A stretch of DNA of 64,000 bases from Acidimicrobiia bacterium (GCA_016871315.1 VFZE01000013.1:58566-122565); one strand, 5' to 3'; counted from the stretch's first letter, positions 35,848-47,231 are shown. Made by a program: numbers and translations. The notes: generated by a model from the sequence alone, not told the origin.

Positions 35848-35868
35848 ATCCAGGCCTTTGGAATTAAA

Positions 35869-38325
35869 TCAAGACTGTTTGAGCACTTCGATAGGGTCGA
35901 CGCGGGCGGCTCGGCGTGCCGGGAGAAGACAAGCCAGAAGCGCCACGGCGGTAAGCAGACACATCACGAGGGCGAGAAGGAAGGGATTGAGCGGGTGGAC
36001 GCCGTAGATCGCCGAGAGCAATGTTTTCCGAAGAAGCACGGCGGCAAGGATGCCGCACAGAAGCCCGGCAGCGGTCAAGGAGCCACCTTCCTTGACAACT
36101 TGCGTCACGATTCCTGAGGGTGAGCTGCCCAGAGCGAGGCGGATTCCGATCTCGCGGCGCCGTTGGTTTACCAGGCAGATCAGTACACCGTAGATGCCGA
36201 CCGCGGAAATAAACAAAGCAAGCAAACCGAACATGGCAGCCAGGCGAAGGGAAGTTCTTCTGCCGGCGAGCGAAAGATCGACGCGTTGACTCATCGTCTT
36301 CAAGTCGAATAAGGGAAGCTCAGGATTAATGGCGGAGATGGCTGCGGGAAGGGCCTGTAGGGTGGATTGCGGTGCGCTGGTGCGCACGGCGAGGGTGACA
36401 TTGCGGACCGGTGTTTGGCCGTAAGGAAAGTAGTAGACGCCCATCGGACTCACAGCCTCGGCGAGGCTCTGCAGGCGGATGGAACCAACCACGCCGACGA
36501 CAGTGATCCAGCGGGTGTTGGCATTGGGGCGCAGCATATCGGCACCGCTTGGCTGGAACATGCGGCGCCCGAGGGGATCGGCATCGCCCCAGAAACGGCG
36601 TGCAAGGTGCTGATCGACAATGACGACAGGAAAAGAGCCATCATCACGATCGTCGAAGAAACGCCCACGGACAAGCCTGATGCGCATCGCCTCGAAGTAG
36701 CCCGGAGAAACGGCAAGCCTTTTCGGCGCCACGAAGGATTCCCCGGGCCGCATCTGGTAGCCTTCGGCTACGATGGCGACATCATGGTAACCCTCTAGCA
36801 AGGGGATCCCGGTGGTTGCGCCGGCGGCCTGGACACCGGGAATCCGGAGGAACTCCGTCAGAGACCGCCGCATGAAATCGCGTAATTCGGGCGGACCGGC
36901 ATATGGGGAAGAGGGGAGGTTGATGGAAGCGGTAACAACACCTTCGGTCTGATAACCAGGATCGACGCGCAGCAACTGGCGAAGGCTTTCCACGAGCAGG
37001 CCTGCGCCGGTCACCAGGAGAAAGGCTATCGCGATTTGCGCAACCACAAGCGTGCGTCGTATCCGCATGCCGCCACGTCCGCCGGCAGCGCCTCTACCGT
37101 CTTGCTGAAGCGCGTCTCTCAGATTCGCCCGCAGAACGGAAGCGGCTGTTATCAGGCCCAACAGAAGCCCGGCAGCCAGAGCGAGCAGGAACCCGATGGA
37201 GAACACGGTCCAATCGAGCCGAATCTCGTGCAAGCGGGGAAGTCCGGGGATCGTAGAAAGCGCCATAACGCGGAGGATGACGGCAGCGGCAGCGGCGGCA
37301 GCCAAACCGCTGATGAGCGCCAGCGTCACCGATTCCACGACAACCTGGCGTGTAAGGCTTCCGTGGCCTGCCCCGAGCGCGAGCCTGGTGGCCAGTTCGC
37401 TACGCCGCAGAGAGATCCGCGCAAGCCCGAGATTGGCGACATTCAGTGCGCCGAGCAGCAGAACGGCTAAGGCGCCGCCCCACAACAGGTGCAGAGAGCC
37501 GCGAACGGACCCGACAAGAAGCTCCTGCAGCGGTTCCACGGAGGTGTAGAAACCGGCATCGATAAGGACCTGTTTCCATTGGGGAAAGCGGTCAAAATTG
37601 GCGGAGTTGATAGAATCCACCTGAGCTTGCGCCTGGTCAAGGGTGGCGCCCGGCTTCAGCCTGCCGATATGGAACCAGTTGTTGCTGTGCCGGCCGGTTT
37701 TCTGATCCGGTCTCATCGTCAGCGGCATCCAGAGGCGCACTTCCGGATCCATGAAATCAAACCCGGCCGGCAGCACGCCTACGATGGTGCATGCTCTGCC
37801 GTTCACGCGCAACTGCCTGCCAACGGCCATGCGGTCAGACCCGTAAAGATCGCGCCAAAGGCCGTGGCTGAGGATAACCTTGCGTTCGTTGCCGAGTTCG
37901 GCTTCCTCCGGGGTAAAGCCTCTTCCGATGGCAGGTGCGGTACGAAGCAGAGGCAGAAGGGAAGGAGTGATGACCATGGCCCTGATTCGCCGCGGGGAGC
38001 CACCTACGTCAACCGTTGCATCACGGAATTGAAACATCGCCTGTTGCTCGAACACGGTCATATCCCGGAGCCGGTCGAAGTAGTCGCCGCCGCTGGAGAA
38101 ACGGGCGTCCTCGGCGGTTGCCTTGGGATACCGGTTGCCCATCAGGAGAACATCTTCGGCTTGCGGGAATGGCAGCGGCCGAAGAAGGATGGAGTAAACA
38201 ACTCCAAAAATGGCGGTGTTGGCGGCAAGGCACGCAGCCAGCGTGATCAAGACGGTGGCGGAATAGGGTTTATCGCGGAGTAGAGAGCGGCTGGAATAAC
38301 GCAGATCGCGTAGAAGGGATCCCAC
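35869..38325 (-). CDS. ADOP-type FtsX/MacB-like orphan ABC permease
   Basis: 818 residues, two FtsX-like halves in one chain, each with a MacB-type periplasmic domain: TM1 near residue 20-45 (YSATVLITLAACLAANTAIF), the first three-TM block about 275-395, a second TM around 425, and the last block about 685-810 ending in ARRAARVDPIEVLKQS. This is the acidobacterial duplicated orphan permease layout (TIGR03434). No ATP-binding subunit is adjacent. The start is GTG 38325, fixed by GGAGG six bases upstream; the ribosome site begins right after the stop of pgl, so it is the last gene of the zwf-opcA-pgl operon. Its substrate is unknown. Confidence 0.9.
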   Translation of the reverse strand: MGSLLRDLRYSSRSLLRDKPYSATVLITLAACLAANTAIFGVVYSILLRPLPFPQAEDVLLMGNRYPKATAEDARFSSGGDYFDRLRDMTVFEQQAMFQFRDATVDVGGSPRRIRAMVITPSLLPLLRTAPAIGRGFTPEEAELGNERKVILSHGLWRDLYGSDRMAVGRQLRVNGRACTIVGVLPAGFDFMDPEVRLWMPLTMRPDQKTGRHSNNWFHIGRLKPGATLDQAQAQVDSINSANFDRFPQWKQVLIDAGFYTSVEPLQELLVGSVRGSLHLLWGGALAVLLLGALNVANLGLARISLRRSELATRLALGAGHGSLTRQVVVESVTLALISGLAAAAAAAVILRVMALSTIPGLPRLHEIRLDWTVFSIGFLLALAAGLLLGLITAASVLRANLRDALQQDGRGAAGGRGGMRIRRTLVVAQIAIAFLLVTGAGLLVESLRQLLRVDPGYQTEGVVTASINLPSSPYAGPPELRDFMRRSLTEFLRIPGVQAAGATTGIPLLEGYHDVAIVAEGYQMRPGESFVAPKRLAVSPGYFEAMRIRLVRGRFFDDRDDGSFPVVIVDQHLARRFWGDADPLGRRMFQPSGADMLRPNANTRWITVVGVVGSIRLQSLAEAVSPMGVYYFPYGQTPVRNVTLAVRTSAPQSTLQALPAAISAINPELPLFDLKTMSQRVDLSLAGRRTSLRLAAMFGLLALFISAVGIYGVLICLVNQRRREIGIRLALGSSPSGIVTQVVKEGGSLTAAGLLCGILAAVLLRKTLLSAIYGVHPLNPFLLALVMCLLTAVALLACLLPARRAARVDPIEVLKQS

Positions 38326-38337
38326 GGGAAGCCTCCG

Positions 38338-39063
38338 CTACTCCAGGCGGGAGGCGGCTGCCTGATCGAGGAACCAGGCGAGGCCGCGGCCGTGATGAGA
38401 TACGATCTGCGCCGGCAGGCGCGCGGGATCGTAGGGGCCCTCCAGTATCTGATGAATCACTTCGGCCTTGTCCTCGCCGGTTGCGAACACGACACTGTGT
38501 TTGGCCGCAAGAAGCACGCCGGGAAGGAGCGTGATTCTGTACTGAGTCATCTTCTCCACATAGACGGCGGCGGCAATACCGTCGCGGTCCTCGATGAGGG
38601 GTTCTCCGGGAAACAAGCTGGCAGTGTGGCCGTCGGCGCCGATGCCGCGGTGGATTACGTCGAAGTGCGGGAGTTGATCCGGCGCGAGTTCGAACACGGA
38701 GCGGATTTCACCGCTATATTGACGGGCAGCCTCGTCGGGGCGCAGCTCGCCGTGGATTCGGTGGACATTGCGATGAGGGATATGGGCGGGCTTGATGAAG
38801 AGGTTTTCCGCCATGCCGTAGTTTGACTGCGGATCGTTGGGCGGCACGGCTCGCTCATCCACCCAGAATAAGTGGACGCGGTCCCAGGCAAATCTCGTGG
38901 CGGCGAGAATCTCGAAAATCGGCTTGGGGCTTGAGCCGCCGGAGATCGCAAGGCTGGCCCAGGGCTGGCCACTGAGGGCTTCTTCCAGGCGCATGAGGAT
39001 GTGACGGGCGCAGGCTTCGGCGGCTTTTTGAGGGTGAGGATACACGAAGCGGTGAATGCTCAC
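38338..39063 (-). CDS. pgl: 6-phosphogluconolactonase
   Basis: 241 residues, the usual length of the DevB/Pgl family. Signature motifs are AISGGSSPKPIFEILA, LFWVDERAVPP and GIGADGHTASLFPGEP, followed by VVFATGEDKAEVI. It hydrolyses 6-phosphogluconolactone to 6-phosphogluconate, the second step of the oxidative pentose phosphate pathway, in the cytoplasm. The ATG overlaps the stop of opcA by four bases, so zwf, opcA and pgl are translationally coupled. A small oddity: the motif reads 'HRGIGADGHTASLFPG' where many homologues have 'LLGMGPDGHTASLFPG'. Confidence 0.95.
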   Translation of the reverse strand: MSIHRFVYPHPQKAAEACARHILMRLEEALSGQPWASLAISGGSSPKPIFEILAATRFAWDRVHLFWVDERAVPPNDPQSNYGMAENLFIKPAHIPHRNVHRIHGELRPDEAARQYSGEIRSVFELAPDQLPHFDVIHRGIGADGHTASLFPGEPLIEDRDGIAAAVYVEKMTQYRITLLPGVLLAAKHSVVFATGEDKAEVIHQILEGPYDPARLPAQIVSHHGRGLAWFLDQAAASRLE

Positions 39064-40067
39064 AAAGGGGTCTCCAGCGACTGGGCGGATTGCGGAACGA
39101 GAGCGAGTACGGATTCATAGATGGCGTCGCGGCCGAGAATGGAAAGCTCCTCGCGGAGGAGCTGGTAATCGGTGAGGGAAGGAAACACGGAATGTGCGTC
39201 GCGCACACCGGCATGGAGTTCCATGGCGCGGTCCTGGCCGACGGTGATGGAGACATTCAAGTTGTCACCAGTGAGTGCGACGCTTTGGACGCGCGCGCGC
39301 TCGCATGAGCCTTCGCGATGGAAACTGGCCGGGACGTTGCGGCCGAGGCAATGGTTGATCCAGGCCGACAAATAAAGGGCCGACATGGGCACATGTTCGC
39401 CTTCCCATCCGACGCGCACATGATCGAGAGCCGAGAGACGGGCAAGGTAGACAGGATTGTCGAAAATCTGGGCGATGGACTCGCGCCAACGGGTGAGACG
39501 AGTCCAGGCTAGGTCTCCCACACGTGGTCCCTGGATCCGGATGGTGTTGATCAGGCCAAGCTGATCCCCGAGATCAGCGACGCCGGCCGAGTCGATGATA
39601 ATCTTGCTTGCCAGGCCGACAAGCGGCGCAAAACGCGGCAAGGCGAGCAGGCGGCGGCTGCGGCACCACATGGCAACGGGCAGATCCGGCGCGGTGAGAC
39701 TCCACAGAACCGGAGGGACGTCGGCGAGGCTGGGCTCGGTCATCCCAATCTCAATTTGTTCGCAGCAGATCTGCTGGCGGCTGCCGAAGGGCATCCAGCA
39801 CTGAGCCAGCACGCGCGCCTTGAGATCGGGAGCAGCGCCGTCGAGCAGCCGGAGAACGATCGCGCGGCTCGGATGATCGCGCATCAGAGAGGCAAGGGTT
39901 TCCCCGACATCGGCTTCATCGTGAGTGCCCTCGGTGGCAACGAGGAGCGTCATGGCACAGGCGCGGAGCACACCGGTGGAGGTTTCGCCGTTTTCCTGCT
40001 TGCCGAGCGAGACCCACAGCTCATCGAGCTCGCGAAGGATTTTTTCAGGCCTGATGGTGGCGGTCAT
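39060..40067 (-). CDS. opcA: OpcA-like glucose-6-phosphate dehydrogenase assembly/activator protein
   Basis: 335 residues from the ATG at 40067, which has GGAGG six bases upstream and overlaps the zwf stop (ATGA). The two-domain layout fits OpcA: an N-terminal region with a long helix (RPEKILRELDELWVSLGK) and ACAMTLLVATEGTHDEADV, the middle VLWSLTAPDLPVAMWCRSRR, and a C-terminal domain with SALDHVRVGWEGEHVPMSAL. OpcA is best known from cyanobacteria and actinobacteria, where it activates G6PD allosterically or aids its assembly. Placement directly between zwf and pgl supports the same job here. Confidence 0.9.
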   Translation of the reverse strand: MTATIRPEKILRELDELWVSLGKQENGETSTGVLRACAMTLLVATEGTHDEADVGETLASLMRDHPSRAIVLRLLDGAAPDLKARVLAQCWMPFGSRQQICCEQIEIGMTEPSLADVPPVLWSLTAPDLPVAMWCRSRRLLALPRFAPLVGLASKIIIDSAGVADLGDQLGLINTIRIQGPRVGDLAWTRLTRWRESIAQIFDNPVYLARLSALDHVRVGWEGEHVPMSALYLSAWINHCLGRNVPASFHREGSCERARVQSVALTGDNLNVSITVGQDRAMELHAGVRDAHSVFPSLTDYQLLREELSILGRDAIYESVLALVPQSAQSLETPL

Positions 40068-41596
40068 GGCGTCCTCCAGGCATGGCCGCGCAGGGCGAGC
40101 ATGTCGTCGGATTCCTTCGGCCCCCAAGAACCGGCAGCGTAGTTCGGGAAATCGAACTTTCGTCCAGCCCAGAAATCGAGGATCGGCTGAACCACTTGCC
40201 AGCTTGCCTCCACCATGTCCTGCCGCGTATAAAGCGTGGCATCGCCCATCAGAGCGTCAACCAGCAGCGTTTCATAGGCGGAAGGAGAGCGCACCCCGAA
40301 GGAGGAGCCGTACTTGAAGTCCATCGAGACGGGCCGCAGGCGCATGCCGCTGCCGGGATGCTTGGAGAGAAAGCGCAGCGAGATGCCCTCTTCGGGCTGG
40401 ACGCGAAGGATGAGAAGGTTGGGGCGGGCCCAGGGCGCCGAGTCGTGCGTGTCGCCGGTGAACAGCGCATGAGGCGCGGAGTTGAACTGAATGGCGATGT
40501 CGGTGACGCGTTTCGGCATCCGCTTGCCGCTGCGGATGTAGAAAGGCACGCCGGCCCAGCGCCAATTGTCCACGAAAAACGTGACGGCGGCGTAAGTGTC
40601 GGTTTGCGCTTCCGGATCGACGCCCGGCTCGCCGCGGAAACCGGCCAGTTCCTGACCACCGACGTTGGCGGGGCCATACTGGCCCGAGACGGCGTGTGTG
40701 GCGACATCGTCCGCCTTCATGACCCGGATGGAGCGGAGCAGCTTGGCGCGCTCATCGCGCACGGCGGCCGATTCAAACACGGCGGGCGGCTCCATGGCGA
40801 TGGTGGCCATGATCTGCAGCAGATGATTCTGAATCATGTCGCGCAGCGCGCCGGCTTCCTGGTAATAAGCGCCACGGCCTTCCACTCCGATCGATTCGGC
40901 GGCTGTGATCTGAATGTGCGAGATGTACCGGCGGTTCCAGAGCGGCTCAAAAATGCCGTTGCCGAATCGGAAGGCGAGAATGTTCTGGACGGTCTCCTTG
41001 CCGAGGTAATGGTCGATCCGGTAAACCTGATCCTCCCGGAAGGCCTTGTGCAGGGTGTCGTGCAGCATGCGCGAACTGGCGATGTCGTGACCGAACGGTT
41101 TCTCCACCACGAGCCGCCGCCAGCCGCCGCCGTTGGCGAGACCCGCGGCGCCAAGCCCGCCGATAGCGGCGCCATAATGGCTGGGCTGCGTCGAGAGATA
41201 GAACAAGACGTTACCGCCGAACTGGCGCTCGCGGTCCAGTTCGCCGAGGCGGCTGGCGATGGTCTGGTAGCAAACCGGATCGTTCAGATCCCCGCTGACG
41301 TAAGAAAGCCCGGAGGCAAAATCGCGCCAGACCTCCTCTTCAAAGCGGCTGTCTTCCAGGTATTTCTGAACGCTCTGCCGCATTTTCTCGCGGAACTCAT
41401 CGTCGCTGATGTGGGTGCGGGAGTTTCCGATGACGGCAAATCCTGGCGGGAGGCGCCTTTCCAAGGCTAATTGATAAAGGGCGGGAATGAGTTTCCGCTT
41501 GGTGAGATCCCCGTTGGCCCCGAAGATCACCAGTGCGCAAGGCTTTACGCGGCGCTGAAAACGAGCCTGATCCTGGAAGGGATTGGCGGCTGCCAT
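40064..41596 (-). CDS. zwf: Glucose-6-phosphate 1-dehydrogenase
   Basis: 510 residues. The NADP-binding loop is FGANGDLTKRK (25-35) and the active-site signature RIDHYLGK is at 193-200; VEKPFGHD and the C-terminal SAYETLLVDALMGDATLYTR are also typical. It oxidises glucose 6-phosphate to 6-phosphogluconolactone and makes NADPH. ATG 41596 is the likely start; GGAGGG lies only one or two bases upstream, which is too close for a normal ribosome site, and a TATTTT box (41604-41609) lies seven bases upstream, so a leaderless message is possible. It is the first gene of zwf-opcA-pgl-ADOP and diverges from the receiver gene. Confidence 0.95.
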   Translation of the reverse strand: MAAANPFQDQARFQRRVKPCALVIFGANGDLTKRKLIPALYQLALERRLPPGFAVIGNSRTHISDDEFREKMRQSVQKYLEDSRFEEEVWRDFASGLSYVSGDLNDPVCYQTIASRLGELDRERQFGGNVLFYLSTQPSHYGAAIGGLGAAGLANGGGWRRLVVEKPFGHDIASSRMLHDTLHKAFREDQVYRIDHYLGKETVQNILAFRFGNGIFEPLWNRRYISHIQITAAESIGVEGRGAYYQEAGALRDMIQNHLLQIMATIAMEPPAVFESAAVRDERAKLLRSIRVMKADDVATHAVSGQYGPANVGGQELAGFRGEPGVDPEAQTDTYAAVTFFVDNWRWAGVPFYIRSGKRMPKRVTDIAIQFNSAPHALFTGDTHDSAPWARPNLLILRVQPEEGISLRFLSKHPGSGMRLRPVSMDFKYGSSFGVRSPSAYETLLVDALMGDATLYTRQDMVEASWQVVQPILDFWAGRKFDFPNYAAGSWGPKESDDMLALRGHAWRTP

Positions 41597-41621
41597 GCCC
41601 TCCAAAATAGCATGGGCGCAC

Positions 41622-41651
41622 TTGATGGACGAGCCCCGGCCCGGCTATGAT
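41622..41651 (+). promoter_or_regulatory. Sigma-70-like promoter of the receiver gene
   Basis: TTGATG and TATGAT are 18 bases apart in the gap between the divergent zwf and receiver genes. The expected transcription start is near 41658, about ten bases before the ATG at 41668. Confidence 0.5.
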
Positions 41652-41667
41652 CAAGGTGTCCCACCTG

Positions 41668-42051
41668 ATGCCAACCACAGAAAAGAAAAAGGTTGTCGCT
41701 GCTCTCAGCGACCTGATGTTTACCGTCAAGATCCAGGAGGCGGCCAAACGAGCCAATCTTCCCATCGAGTTTGTGAAAACCGGCGAGGATCTGCTGGAGA
41801 AGGCGAAAGAGCAGCCGAAACTGATCATCCTGGACCTGAACTGCGCCTCGATTCACGCCGTGGAGCTCATCCGCAAAATGAAGAGCGATCCGGATCTGAA
41901 GAAGATCTACTTGATTGCGTTCTTATCGCACGTGCAGGGAGAATTGAAGCAATCGGCTCATGAAGCGGGTTGCGATATGGTGCTGGCGCGTTCGGCTTTC
42001 TCGCAGAATATCGTGCAGATCCTACAGCGGCATTCCGGCGTTGTCGTTTAG
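41668..42051 (+). CDS. Single-domain response-regulator receiver, degenerate
   Basis: 127 residues folding like a CheY receiver. The phosphate-acceptor aspartate is kept (D56 in LIILDLN) and a serine stands at the switch position (S87, IAFLSH). The acidic pair that binds Mg is reduced to D15 (ALSDLMF), and the conserved lysine after strand 5 is missing (LARSAF), so phosphorylation, if it occurs, is not canonical. There is no output domain. The ATG at 41668 is preferred because the upstream in-frame ATG at 41647 lies within the -10 box. Its last 30 bases overlap the end of the opposing methyltransferase gene. No histidine kinase is nearby. Confidence 0.75.
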   Translation: MPTTEKKKVVAALSDLMFTVKIQEAAKRANLPIEFVKTGEDLLEKAKEQPKLIILDLNCASIHAVELIRKMKSDPDLKKIYLIAFLSHVQGELKQSAHEAGCDMVLARSAFSQNIVQILQRHSGVVV

Positions 42052-42834
42052 TTCAGGCTGACGCGGTCTCAGAACCAGGCAGTGCCAGGAAGACCGGGAG
42101 AGATGTTGCGTTACCACGAAGGCGCTGAACGTGCCGAGGACTCTCTCCACGCGCCGGTCGCGGAAGCCTGACAGGATCAAGCGGCCGTCCTTCCTCAGGA
42201 TGCGTTTCAATTCCGGAGCCAGCAAGATGAGAGTAACCGCGTTGAGATTGGCGATCGCGAGATGGATGGTATTTGCCGCGAGAGATCTCGGAGAGCCAAC
42301 CCACAGGTGCGCCGGAATGTCCCTGAGATTGGTCTTCGCCTGACACGCGGCCTCGTGGTCAATTTCGCAAGCGAGCAGTCTTGCCGCGCCAAGCAGGCCG
42401 GCGGCGGCTGTAAGGATGCCGGAGCCGGCGCCGACATCAAGAACAGTATCGGATGGCCGGAGGTGACGCTCCAGAGCTTCCAGCGCAAGCTGCGTGGGCT
42501 CAGAATAGCCGCTGCCGCTGGCCATGCCGGCATGGATTTTCAAGCGGCGCCGGCCCGGAGGAGCAGGGTCGTCGCGCCAGTCTGGGACCAGGAACAGCTT
42601 TTCGCCCACCTCCATGGGCTTCCAGACGGCTCGGGATTCCGCGAGCCAGTCGGTCTCGGGCTCCTCCTGCCAGCGTGGCTGGAACGGCGCGAACGTATCG
42701 GCGTCGAAAGACGCGTGGAAGAAAGCCCGCAAACCGCCGTCAAGCTCCACGATCCCTTCGGTGCCGAGTTCATGGAGTTCGGCGATGAGTGAATCCCGTT
42801 CCGTTGGCGAGCAGTTCAGGAACAGCGAGAACAT
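42022..42834 (-). CDS. prmA: Ribosomal protein L11 methyltransferase-like SAM-dependent enzyme
   Basis: 270 residues, slightly short for PrmA (about 290). It has the PrmA-type N-terminal domain (SPTERDSLIAELHELGTEGI), the linker FLVPDWRDDPAPPGRRRLKI, ASGSGYSEPTQLALEALERH (the GTG.H.T region, altered) and the SAM motif LDVGAGSGILTAAAGLLGA. The catalytic-loop motif NLNA stands where PrmA has NIL. It would methylate L11 or another protein. The ATG overlaps the stop of the acyl-CoA synthetase by one base (TGATG). The last ten residues overlap the receiver gene on the other strand. Assignment to PrmA itself is likely but not certain because the H.T motif is changed. Confidence 0.75.
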   Translation of the reverse strand: MFSLFLNCSPTERDSLIAELHELGTEGIVELDGGLRAFFHASFDADTFAPFQPRWQEEPETDWLAESRAVWKPMEVGEKLFLVPDWRDDPAPPGRRRLKIHAGMASGSGYSEPTQLALEALERHLRPSDTVLDVGAGSGILTAAAGLLGAARLLACEIDHEAACQAKTNLRDIPAHLWVGSPRSLAANTIHLAIANLNAVTLILLAPELKRILRKDGRLILSGFRDRRVERVLGTFSAFVVTQHLSRSSWHCLVLRPRQPELNDNAGMPL

Positions 42835-44423
42835 CAGCCCTGGACGCGCTTTTCCTTGCCGGACCAGAATTTCTCCTTCAGCACAAGCTTGCGGATCTTA
42901 CCGGTGCCGGTCTTAGGCAGCTGATCGGCATGGAATTCGATCAGGCGCGGGAGCTTGAACTTACCCAGGCGCTGTTGGAGGAACTCGAGCAACTCCGCTT
43001 CGGTCAGCTCCTGATCCGGTTTGAGGACGACAATGGCGGCGGGCACTTCTCCCCATTTTTCATCCGGGGCCGCCACGACGGCGCATTCGAACACTGCGGG
43101 GTGAGCAAAGATGGCCTTTTCGACCTCGATCGAGGAGATGTTTTCGCCGCCGCTGATGATGATTTCTTTCTTGCGGTCGACGATGTGGATGTAGCCTTCC
43201 TCATCCCAAATGGCCATGTCGCCGGTATGGAACCAGCCATTGGTCATGACGGAGGCGGTCTGTTCCGGTTCCTTGAAGTACCCGTCCATGACATGGTCGC
43301 CGCGGGCGACCACTTCACCGATGGCGGTCATGTCGCGCGGGACGTCGTTCATCTCGTGATCGACAACCCGGACCTCGACGCCGGGCACGGCCCATCCGGC
43401 CATGGAGTGGCGGCGATAGCGCTCAGCCTCGTCCGTGTAAGTAACCGTAGGCTTCTGCCGCGCCGTGGTGAGGACGGGAGCGGTTTCGGTCAAGCCGTAC
43501 CCGCTGACCACTTCGCAGCCAAAAGCCGTCTCCATGCGCTGAATGAGTTCCGGAGAGGCGGCGGCGCCGCCGACCATTACCTGCCGGAGGCTGGAGAGGT
43601 CGGTTTGCGAAATCTCCGGCGAGTTGAGCATGGCGTTGGCCATGGTGGGAACCAGGCTCATGTGCGTCGCCTTGTGCTCTCGGATCATGCGGAAGACAAA
43701 GCCCGGTTCGAAGCGGCGCACCATCACCTGCTTGATGCCGAGCAGAACGGATGACTGAGGACGGCCCCAGCCGTTGGCGTGGAACAGGGGAATGGTGTGG
43801 AGGTCAACCATGGTGTCGACATCCTTGAAGATCGAGAGGACGTCGAGACAGTGCAGGTAGAGGGTGCGATGGGATAGGGTGACGCCTTTGGGGGTTCCGG
43901 TGCTGCCCGAGGTATAGAACAGCTCGGCGATGGACATTTCCTCATATGAGAAGATATCGGCTTTCTCGGATTTGCCCTGGGCGATGATCTCTTCATAGGT
44001 CAGGTCGGCCTGAGGAACTTTGTCGTCAATGGTGACCCATTTCCCGACTGCCTTGCAGTGCGGCTTCAGTGCGTCAATCAGTGGAACGAAGTCATTCTCG
44101 AACAGGAGCACTTTTGCGCCGGAGTGATTGATGATCGAGATGAGTTCCGGCGGGGAGAGCCGCACGTTCAGGGGCATGACAATGCCGCGGGCCTGGATCA
44201 CGCCGTAGTAGCCTTCCAGCAGCTGATGATTGTTGAAGCTGATATAGGCGACGCGGTCTCCTGACTGGACGCCCAGGGCAGCGAGTCCCGAGGCGAGCTT
44301 CTGGCACCGCTCACCGAACTGACCGTAAGTGAACTGCTTGTCGCCGTTGATAATGCCCACCCTGTGACCGAACAGGTCCATGGCTCGGTGAAGAAAGCGC
44401 AGCGGTGTCAGGGGAACGAACAT
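42834..44423 (-). CDS. AMP-forming acyl-CoA synthetase
   Basis: 529 residues from the ATG at 44423, which has AGGAG five bases upstream. It contains the P-loop-like motif YTSGSTGTPKG (170-180), GYGLTETAP, GWFHTGDMAIWDEEGYIHIV, KEIIISGGENISSIEVE and the catalytic lysine motif LPKTGTGKIRK near 510. Overall it most resembles medium/long-chain fatty-acyl-CoA synthetases of the FadD3/AlkK type. It activates a carboxylic acid with ATP and CoA in the cytoplasm. The methyltransferase gene follows with a one-base overlap. TACAAT (44456-44461, minus) is a plausible -10 box. The exact acid is not predictable. Confidence 0.93.
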   Translation of the reverse strand: MFVPLTPLRFLHRAMDLFGHRVGIINGDKQFTYGQFGERCQKLASGLAALGVQSGDRVAYISFNNHQLLEGYYGVIQARGIVMPLNVRLSPPELISIINHSGAKVLLFENDFVPLIDALKPHCKAVGKWVTIDDKVPQADLTYEEIIAQGKSEKADIFSYEEMSIAELFYTSGSTGTPKGVTLSHRTLYLHCLDVLSIFKDVDTMVDLHTIPLFHANGWGRPQSSVLLGIKQVMVRRFEPGFVFRMIREHKATHMSLVPTMANAMLNSPEISQTDLSSLRQVMVGGAAASPELIQRMETAFGCEVVSGYGLTETAPVLTTARQKPTVTYTDEAERYRRHSMAGWAVPGVEVRVVDHEMNDVPRDMTAIGEVVARGDHVMDGYFKEPEQTASVMTNGWFHTGDMAIWDEEGYIHIVDRKKEIIISGGENISSIEVEKAIFAHPAVFECAVVAAPDEKWGEVPAAIVVLKPDQELTEAELLEFLQQRLGKFKLPRLIEFHADQLPKTGTGKIRKLVLKEKFWSGKEKRVQG

Positions 44424-44525
44424 AGGGTCTCCTGGATAAGAAATGTCGAACAGGAATTGTACCTCAGTGGCAGGCACCGGCATAACCCAAGCGGGAATGT
44501 GATAGTGAAGCCGGTAGAGACGGGT

Positions 44526-46785
<2,260 letters not shown>

Positions 46786-46805
<20 letters not shown>

Positions 46806-47061
46806 GGTGACGATGCAAGAATAGCGGAGCGGCCAACCCTCCGGCGCCCCAGACGAACAGCAGCGTGAAGGCGAAACCGACGATGAGGTCAAAATCCGGA
46901 CCCGAGCCGATGGAGGGTGGGATAGGAATGAAGCCTAGCGCGAGGGCGGCCGTGAGGCTCAACAGGTGCCAGTACCAAGCGCGCGGATGAAGCCAGAGAA
47001 GCAGAGCGATAGAGAGGAACAAAGAACCGCCATAGGCAAGGAGAATCCAACTGGTAGACAT
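46786..47061 (-). CDS. Small three-segment membrane protein with histidine-rich tail
   Basis: 91 residues from an ATG with an ideal ribosome site (AGGAGG, six bases before). Three hydrophobic segments are visible ([36 protein letters not shown] and [20 protein letters not shown]), then the tail HRHHEHEHP. The tail is encoded by the DNA that also holds the start codons of maeB. I recognise no family; the histidine-rich end could bind metal, or could be a by-product of the overlap. It is the first gene of the maeB transcript. The open frame reaches back to 47190, but without a ribosome site. Confidence 0.7.
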
Positions 47062-47231
47062 AGCTGTCCTCCTTTCACCTACTGAAGAGCAATTCAGCCG
47101 CCATCCGAGCTGGCCTGAATGGAATGGTTTAGCCGGTGAGTCATGCCACGGGATGCGGCAATTCACGCAGAACTGTGGAAAACGCGCCATCGGGATGGCT
47201 AGAGGATGAAAGCGGCGGAGCGAGGGAGAGT

